A program made the position numbers and the translations under genes. Of a stretch of 64,000 bases of DNA, positions 59,503 through 64,000 are shown in pieces. The notes beneath the pieces were generated by a model. It saw only the letters and a program-made list of their open reading frames with translations. It had not been told where the DNA came from and did no database searches. Source of the DNA: JAUYQR01 sp050632395 (GTDB lineage Bacteria > Pseudomonadota > Alphaproteobacteria > Rhodobacterales > Rhodobacteraceae); assembly GCF_050632395.1 (NCBI RefSeq), contig NZ_CP192600.1, positions 2,480,001-2,544,000 of the forward strand. The letters are read 5' to 3'. How positions within the stretch are numbered: position 1 is the first letter of the stretch; the number at the start of each line of letters is the position of its first letter.

Positions 59503-62058
59503 TCAGTAAAGGCCGCCCGAAGAGACAGTGCCGAAATCGGCCTTTTTCGGGACGACCACGGTCTCGCCTTCGGCATTGGTGACGGTGGCGCTGCTGGCAC
59601 CGCCATCGGTTTCGCCGTAGGCAAAGAGCGGCAGGTTCTCGCCCATTGCAAAGCCGCCGTCGACCATCGCGCCGAGGCCGAAGATCGGCTCTTCGCCCTG
59701 ACGGAAGTATTCGGCGACGACATTGTCACCGACGGCGTCATCGGGCAGTTGCTGGCCGGTGAAACGGTCGATCTTCAGGAAATAGCCGCCAGGGGGCACG
59801 CGGAATTCACCGCCGCCGTATTTCTTGATTGCGGTCTGCATGAACTGCTGGAACACCGGCCCGCAATAGCCACCGCCCGAAGCGTTGTCGGCAAGCGTGC
59901 GGGGCTGGTCGTAGCCGATGTAGCAGCCGGCGGCGATGTTCGAGGTGTAACCGATGAACCAGACGTCTTTCGCGTCGTTGGTGGTGCCGGTCTTGCCGGC
60001 CACCGGAACCGGCAGGTTGATGCCGCGCGCGGTGCCGCGCTGCACGACCCCTTCCATCATCGAAGTGAGCTGGTAGGCGGTGATCGCGTTGATCACGCGT
60101 TCGCGGTTGCTGTTGATCGACACGCCCTGCCCCCGAGGCAGGTTGGAGGCGGTGCAATCGGCGCAGATACGCTGGTCGTGGCGGTAGATGGTGTTGCCGA
60201 AGCGGTCTTGCACCCTGTCGACGAGGGTGGGTTCGACGCGTTCGCCGCCGTTGGCAAACATGGAATAGGCGGCGACCATCTTGAACAGCGTGGTTTCCTG
60301 CGCGCCAAGCGCATTGGCGAGGAACGGGTTCATCCGGTCGTAGACGCCGAAGCGTTCGGCGTAGCCGGCGACAGTGCGCATGGTGATTTCCTGCGCGATG
60401 CGGATGGTCATCAGGTTGCGCGACTGCTCGATCCCGGTGCGCAGGGGCGCGGGGCCATAGTATTTGTTCGAGGCGTTCTTTGGCGTCCAGAGGCCTTGGG
60501 GAGTGTCGATCTCGATCGGGGCGTCGACGACGATGGTGGCGGGGGTGAAACCGCTGTCGAGGGCGGCGGCGTAGACGAAGGGTTTGAAGCTGGAGCCGGG
60601 TTGGCGGGTGGCTTGGGTGGTGCGGTTGAAAACCGAGTCCTGATAGGAAAAGCCGCCCTGCATGGCAAGGACGCGGCCGGTGTTGACGTCCATCGCCATA
60701 AAGGCGCCCTGCACTTCGGGGACCTGACGCAGCGACCAGCGCTTGAAGGTGCCGTCGTCGTTGGTGACGGCGCGGACGAGGACGACATCGCCTACCGACA
60801 CCAGATCGCCGGCGACCTTGGCCTTTTTGGCAAGGCTGCCATCGGCCAGGCGCTTGCGGGCCCAGGTCACGTCTTCGGCGGGGATGAAATGGCCGTCTTC
60901 ATCGTTTGCCACGCCTTCGATGCCGAGGCGGGCGTTGTTTTCGCCAACCTCCAACACCACGGCGGGGAACCATGTCTTGACGTCGCGCGGCACTTGCAGG
61001 GCGGCAAGGGCGGTGCGCCAGGCATCTTCGGACGTCAGCGCCTCGGATGGGAGGGTCTGGCCCGTGCCGCGCCAGACGCCCTGCCCGCGGTCGAACTTTT
61101 CCAGTTCGGCGCGCAAGGCGTCGGCGGCGGCGTCTTGCAGGTCGGGGTCGACAGTGGCGCGGATCGTCAGGCCGCCCGAGAAGAACTCATCCTCGCCGAA
61201 GGTGCCGGAAAGCTGGCGGCGGATTTCATCGGTGAAGTAGCTGCGCGGCGGCAGCGCCTCGCGGAAGGCTTCGAAATCGCCGTTCTGCACCGAGCGAAGC
61301 GGTTGCTCCTTTTCCGACAGGTAGGTCGCCTCGTCGATATAGCCGTTCTGCCACATCTCGCGCAGCACGTAGTTGCGCCGTTCGGTGACGCGTTCCTTGG
61401 CGGTCACGGGGTCATACTTGCCCGGAGCCTGTGGCATCGCGGCCAGCATCGCGGCTTCGTGCGGGGCGAGCGCCGAGAGCGGCTTGTTGAAGTAGGTCTG
61501 CGAGGCAGCGGCGACACCGTAGGAGTTCTTGCCGAGGAAAATCTCGTTCAGGTAGAGTTCGAGGATCTTGTCCTTGGACAGCGTCTGCTCCAGCCGGGTG
61601 GCGAGGATGATTTCCTTGATCTTGCGTTCGATCGAGCGGCTGCCGTCCAGAAGAAAGTTCTTCATCACCTGCTGGGTGATGGTGGACGCACCGCGCATGG
61701 ATTCGCCGCGCGATTGCACCGCTTCGACCAAGGCAGCCACCATGCCGCGCGCGTCATAGCCGTGGTGGGTGTAAAAGTTCTTGTCTTCGGCCGAGACGAA
61801 GGCGTCTTTCACCAGTTCTGGAATATCTTCGCTGGGCACGAACAGGCGGCGTTCCTTGGCGAATTCGTCGATGATGCGGCCTTCACCGGAATAGATCCGG
61901 CTGATCGTGGCGGGGGTGTATTGCGCGAGGTTTTCGTGGCTGGGCAGGTCGCGGCCATACATGTAGAAGATCGCGCCCAACGTCAGGCCAGCGAACAACA
62001 TCCCCAGCGTCAGCGTGGTGAAAATTCCGCCCAAGACCGAACCGATGAACCTAAGCAA
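59503..62058 (-). CDS. mrcA: Penicillin-binding protein 1A (bifunctional)
   Basis: The 851-residue protein is a class A PBP. It has an N-terminal membrane helix (about 8-33), a GT51 glycosyltransferase domain with EDKNFYTHHG and GASTITQQVMKNFLL, an OB-like insert, and a transpeptidase domain with SxxK in PGSSFKPFVYAAAL, SxN in QSRNLMT and KTGTTNDAKD. It polymerises and cross-links peptidoglycan. Length matches PBP1A of this family. It is transcribed with the amidase upstream (111-base gap) and prfB downstream, the usual Rhodobacterales order. Confidence 0.96.
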   Translation of the reverse strand: MLRFIGSVLGGIFTTLTLGMLFAGLTLGAIFYMYGRDLPSHENLAQYTPATISRIYSGEGRIIDEFAKERRLFVPSEDIPELVKDAFVSAEDKNFYTHHGYDARGMVAALVEAVQSRGESMRGASTITQQVMKNFLLDGSRSIERKIKEIILATRLEQTLSKDKILELYLNEIFLGKNSYGVAAASQTYFNKPLSALAPHEAAMLAAMPQAPGKYDPVTAKERVTERRNYVLREMWQNGYIDEATYLSEKEQPLRSVQNGDFEAFREALPPRSYFTDEIRRQLSGTFGEDEFFSGGLTIRATVDPDLQDAAADALRAELEKFDRGQGVWRGTGQTLPSEALTSEDAWRTALAALQVPRDVKTWFPAVVLEVGENNARLGIEGVANDEDGHFIPAEDVTWARKRLADGSLAKKAKVAGDLVSVGDVVLVRAVTNDDGTFKRWSLRQVPEVQGAFMAMDVNTGRVLAMQGGFSYQDSVFNRTTQATRQPGSSFKPFVYAAALDSGFTPATIVVDAPIEIDTPQGLWTPKNASNKYYGPAPLRTGIEQSRNLMTIRIAQEITMRTVAGYAERFGVYDRMNPFLANALGAQETTLFKMVAAYSMFANGGERVEPTLVDRVQDRFGNTIYRHDQRICADCTASNLPRGQGVSINSNRERVINAITAYQLTSMMEGVVQRGTARGINLPVPVAGKTGTTNDAKDVWFIGYTSNIAAGCYIGYDQPRTLADNASGGGYCGPVFQQFMQTAIKKYGGGEFRVPPGGYFLKIDRFTGQQLPDDAVGDNVVAEYFRQGEEPIFGLGAMVDGGFAMGENLPLFAYGETDGGASSATVTNAEGETVVVPKKADFGTVSSGGLY

Positions 62059-62169
62059 AGAGCACTCCTGAAGATTGCATGGTCGCAGTATACCAGACGC
62101 GGCGGCAGGTCAAAACCTTGGACGCTGCGGGACGATCACAGGAGCGACAGTTCGCCCCCGTTTGCCACA

Positions 62170-63390
62170 TCACGGCGCGGCGACGGCGCGGACGGCTGCG
62201 TCGGCCTCGGACCAGATGAGGATGCCTTGCAGGACCGCCTCGGCCATCTGGGCGCGCCACTTGGGGTCGGTGATCCGCTTGAGGTCGCGGGCCGAGGACA
62301 GGAACCCCACTTCCAGCAAGAGCGAGGGGATATCCGGCGATTTCAGCACCGAAAACCCGGCCTGCTGGCGCGGGTGGCGGTGCATCTTGAGCCCTGCCCC
62401 CTTGATCGCGGCCACCAGACTGTCGGCCAGCCGGTCGGTGCGGGGCGCGGTTTCGGTGCGGGCCATGTCCATAAGCACCTCGGCCACCAGATCGTCCTGC
62501 GCGGTCAGGTCGATGCCGGCCAGCAGATCGTCACGGTCGTGGCGTTCGGCCAGCGCGGCGGCGGCTTCGTCGGACGCGTCGGCGGAGAGGTTGTAGACGG
62601 TGGACCCTTGCGCCTCGCCTTCCGACAACGCGTCGGCGTGGAGCGAGAGGAACAGATCGGCCTGAGCTTCGCGGGCGATGGAAATGCGGGCTTCGAGGGG
62701 GACGAAGACGTCCTCGTCGCGCGTCATGACCACGGTAAAGCGGCCGTCGCGCAGCAGCAGGTCTTTCAGTTCGCGCGCGAAGGTCAGCATCAGCGCGGCC
62801 TCGGTATGGCCGTCGCGTTCGGCGCCGGGGTCGATGCCGCCATGACCGGGGTCAAGCACAACGACGATGGGGCCAGCGCCACGGCGTTCGGCGCGCGGCA
62901 GGTTTGCGGGGCTGGGTGGCGCCCATTCGGGCGGTTCGGGGCGGGCTGCGGCGGTGGCAAAGCTGGCGGCGTCGGTCGGTCGCAGGGTCAGGCGGATTTT
63001 CGCGCTGCCATCGGTGGTGACCATGTCGGCGACCGCGATCTGGGTGGGTCCGGCAAGGTCGATCACCAGCCGCGACCAGCCGGGGCGGAACACGCCGGCG
63101 CGCAGGCCGCCGACGGCGCCGTTGATCACCAGCCGGTTGATGCCGCGCCAATCAACCTCGCGCACGTCAAGAACCAAGCGCGCGGGGGCATCCAGTAGCC
63201 GCACACGCCACGGCACCGACTGGCTGAGCGCCAGCGTGACGCGCGTCTCGTCGCCCTTGGTGACGACCGAGGAGGCATCGGGATCGAAGCGGGCAAGGGC
63301 GGAAAGGTCCTGTGCCCCTGCCCGGCCGGCAAAGGTGAGGACGCTGGCAAGGGCCAGGATACACAAGGCAAGGCGGGCAAGGGCGATCAT
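62170..63390 (-). CDS. N-acetylmuramoyl-L-alanine amidase (AmiC type)
   Basis: The 406-residue protein has a Sec signal (MIALARLALCILALASVLTF, cleavage after AGA), an AMIN domain (about 30-150) that directs it to the septum or wall, and a C-terminal Amidase_3 domain. The zinc ligands are visible in LDPGHGGIDPGAERDG, HTEAALML and LSLHADA, with the catalytic Glu in LLLEVGFLSSA. It should split daughter cells by removing stem peptides. The ATG at 63390 is chosen; an upstream in-frame ATG adds 20 residues before the signal. It is divergent from the DsbA-like gene. Confidence 0.92.
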   Translation of the reverse strand: MIALARLALCILALASVLTFAGRAGAQDLSALARFDPDASSVVTKGDETRVTLALSQSVPWRVRLLDAPARLVLDVREVDWRGINRLVINGAVGGLRAGVFRPGWSRLVIDLAGPTQIAVADMVTTDGSAKIRLTLRPTDAASFATAAARPEPPEWAPPSPANLPRAERRGAGPIVVVLDPGHGGIDPGAERDGHTEAALMLTFARELKDLLLRDGRFTVVMTRDEDVFVPLEARISIAREAQADLFLSLHADALSEGEAQGSTVYNLSADASDEAAAALAERHDRDDLLAGIDLTAQDDLVAEVLMDMARTETAPRTDRLADSLVAAIKGAGLKMHRHPRQQAGFSVLKSPDIPSLLLEVGFLSSARDLKRITDPKWRAQMAEAVLQGILIWSEADAAVRAVAAP

Positions 63391-63549
63391 CGGCTCAGGT
63401 ATCCATCGGGGGCACGCAAATGTAAATTCGGCTTTGCGGGCCTGCCCCACTGCAAATCACTTTCGCGGGAGACGCTGCGCTGTGCTTGATCTTGCCCCGC
63501 CGCGCACCCTAAGGTCTGGCGCAAACGTGATACCCGAAGGATTTTTCCC

Positions 63550-64000
63550 ATGCGCCGCCTTGCCCTTGGTCTTGCGACCTGCCTTTACGCCACCTCAGCG
63601 CTTGCCGGCGGGCTGGGCGAGATGACCGCCGAGGAGCGCACGCAGTTTCGCGAAGAGGTGCGCGCCTACCTGCTGGAGAACCCCGAGGTGCTGGTCGAAG
63701 CGATGGACGAATTGCAGCGCCGCGACCAGATGGCCGCCGGCGAGCGGGATGCGCAACTGCTGAAATCCAACGCGGCGGCGCTGTTTGCCGATACCGACGA
63801 CTGGGTCGGTGGCAACCCGGCGGGCGATGTGACGCTGGTGGAATTCATGGATTACCGCTGTGGTTATTGTCGCAAGGCGCATGACGAGGTGAACGAGCTG
63901 GTCAACGCGGACGGCAACATCCGCTACATCGTGAAGGAATTCCCGATCCTTGGCGAAGGCTCGACGATTTCGTCGAAGTTTGCGATCGCGGTCCGGATGC
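63550..64000 (+). CDS. DsbA family thioredoxin-fold protein (partial, 3' end outside)
   Basis: About 150 residues are visible. A short Sec signal (MRRLALGLATCLYATSALA) is followed by a helical region (EERTQFREEVRAYLLENPEV, the N-terminal extension seen in Com1/ScsC-like proteins) and then the thioredoxin strand VTLVEFMDYRCGYCRKAHDE with the redox pair CGYC. VKEFPILGEGS after it is typical of this DsbA branch. It is a periplasmic disulfide oxidoreductase, perhaps an isomerase through an N-terminal oligomerisation stalk. The right edge cuts it. Confidence 0.88.
   Translation, partial: MRRLALGLATCLYATSALAGGLGEMTAEERTQFREEVRAYLLENPEVLVEAMDELQRRDQMAAGERDAQLLKSNAAALFADTDDWVGGNPAGDVTLVEFMDYRCGYCRKAHDEVNELVNADGNIRYIVKEFPILGEGSTISSKFAIAVRM

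Noticed and set aside
59431..63198. A 1255-codon open frame on the forward strand opposite PBP1A and the amidase
   Set aside because: It is antisense to two clear enzymes with intact motifs, and its Gly/Val/Asp-rich translation has no domain pattern. Long antisense frames are expected at this GC content.

Overview
The window is a gene-dense, high-GC stretch of a bacterial chromosome. Gene content, protein sequences and gene order all point to the alphaproteobacterial family Rhodobacteraceae (Rhodobacter / Gemmobacter / Tabrizicola-like; the genus cannot be fixed by eye). Pointers include the order rpmF-plsX-fabH-ihfA-merR-tRNA-Pro, the run argC-ccmE-muramidase-holin-argS-SPOR-nagZ-scpA-scpB, a short conserved membrane protein in front of gap, a GTTC-N7-GTTC LexA box before uvrA, and DUF1127, DUF1684, DUF808 and DUF2189 proteins typical of this family. 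No prophage structural genes, insertion sequences or CRISPR arrays were seen. Every stretch over about 300 bases carries a gene.

Layout. 0-7.4 kb: the tail of an unknown gene, an OlsB-like acyltransferase, msrB, bamE, then a forward run for ribosome, lipid and nucleoid functions (DUF177-rpmF-plsX-fabH-ihfA-merR), tRNA-Pro(GGG) and a two-domain dCTP deaminase. 7.5-15.7 kb: a ten-gene reverse run (argC, ccmE, GH108 muramidase, holin, argS, SPOR protein, nagZ, scpA, scpB, a 66-residue ORF) covering envelope, division and chromosome segregation; the muramidase-holin pair resembles the gene transfer agent lysis cassette of Rhodobacter capsulatus. 15.9-17.6 kb: epmA and its substrate gene efp, divergent. 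17.7-31 kb: murI, a LysR gene, a probable small RNA at 20.44-20.52 kb, purL, a BolA/glutaredoxin pair, zapA with a coiled-coil partner, tkt and an HPP-CBS membrane protein. 31-38.5 kb: gap, a DUF1127 protein, coaD, a CBS protein, LysR, a glycosyltransferase and mmsA. 38.6-48.9 kb: uvrA, a sterol-desaturase-family protein, two MFS genes, lpdA, DUF924 and queA. 48.9-64 kb: a very large AsmA-like protein, bcp, a ferritin-like DUF455 protein, an M23 peptidase-bactofilin pair, a 14-helix MFS exporter, prfB, PBP1A, an amidase and the start of a DsbA-like protein.

Most genes are housekeeping. The less ordinary content lies in regulation and sequence architecture: strand composition flips from C-rich to G-rich near 17 kb, a probable two-hairpin sRNA carries a CCUCCC core, one palindromic terminator sequence follows three genes (epmA, efp, bcp), and well-formed operator-like palindromes stand before gap, mmsA, lpdA and uvrA. 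Three genes (efp, tkt and the 47-residue ORF before gap) appear to start with TTG. All calls come from reading the sequence; no database search was run.
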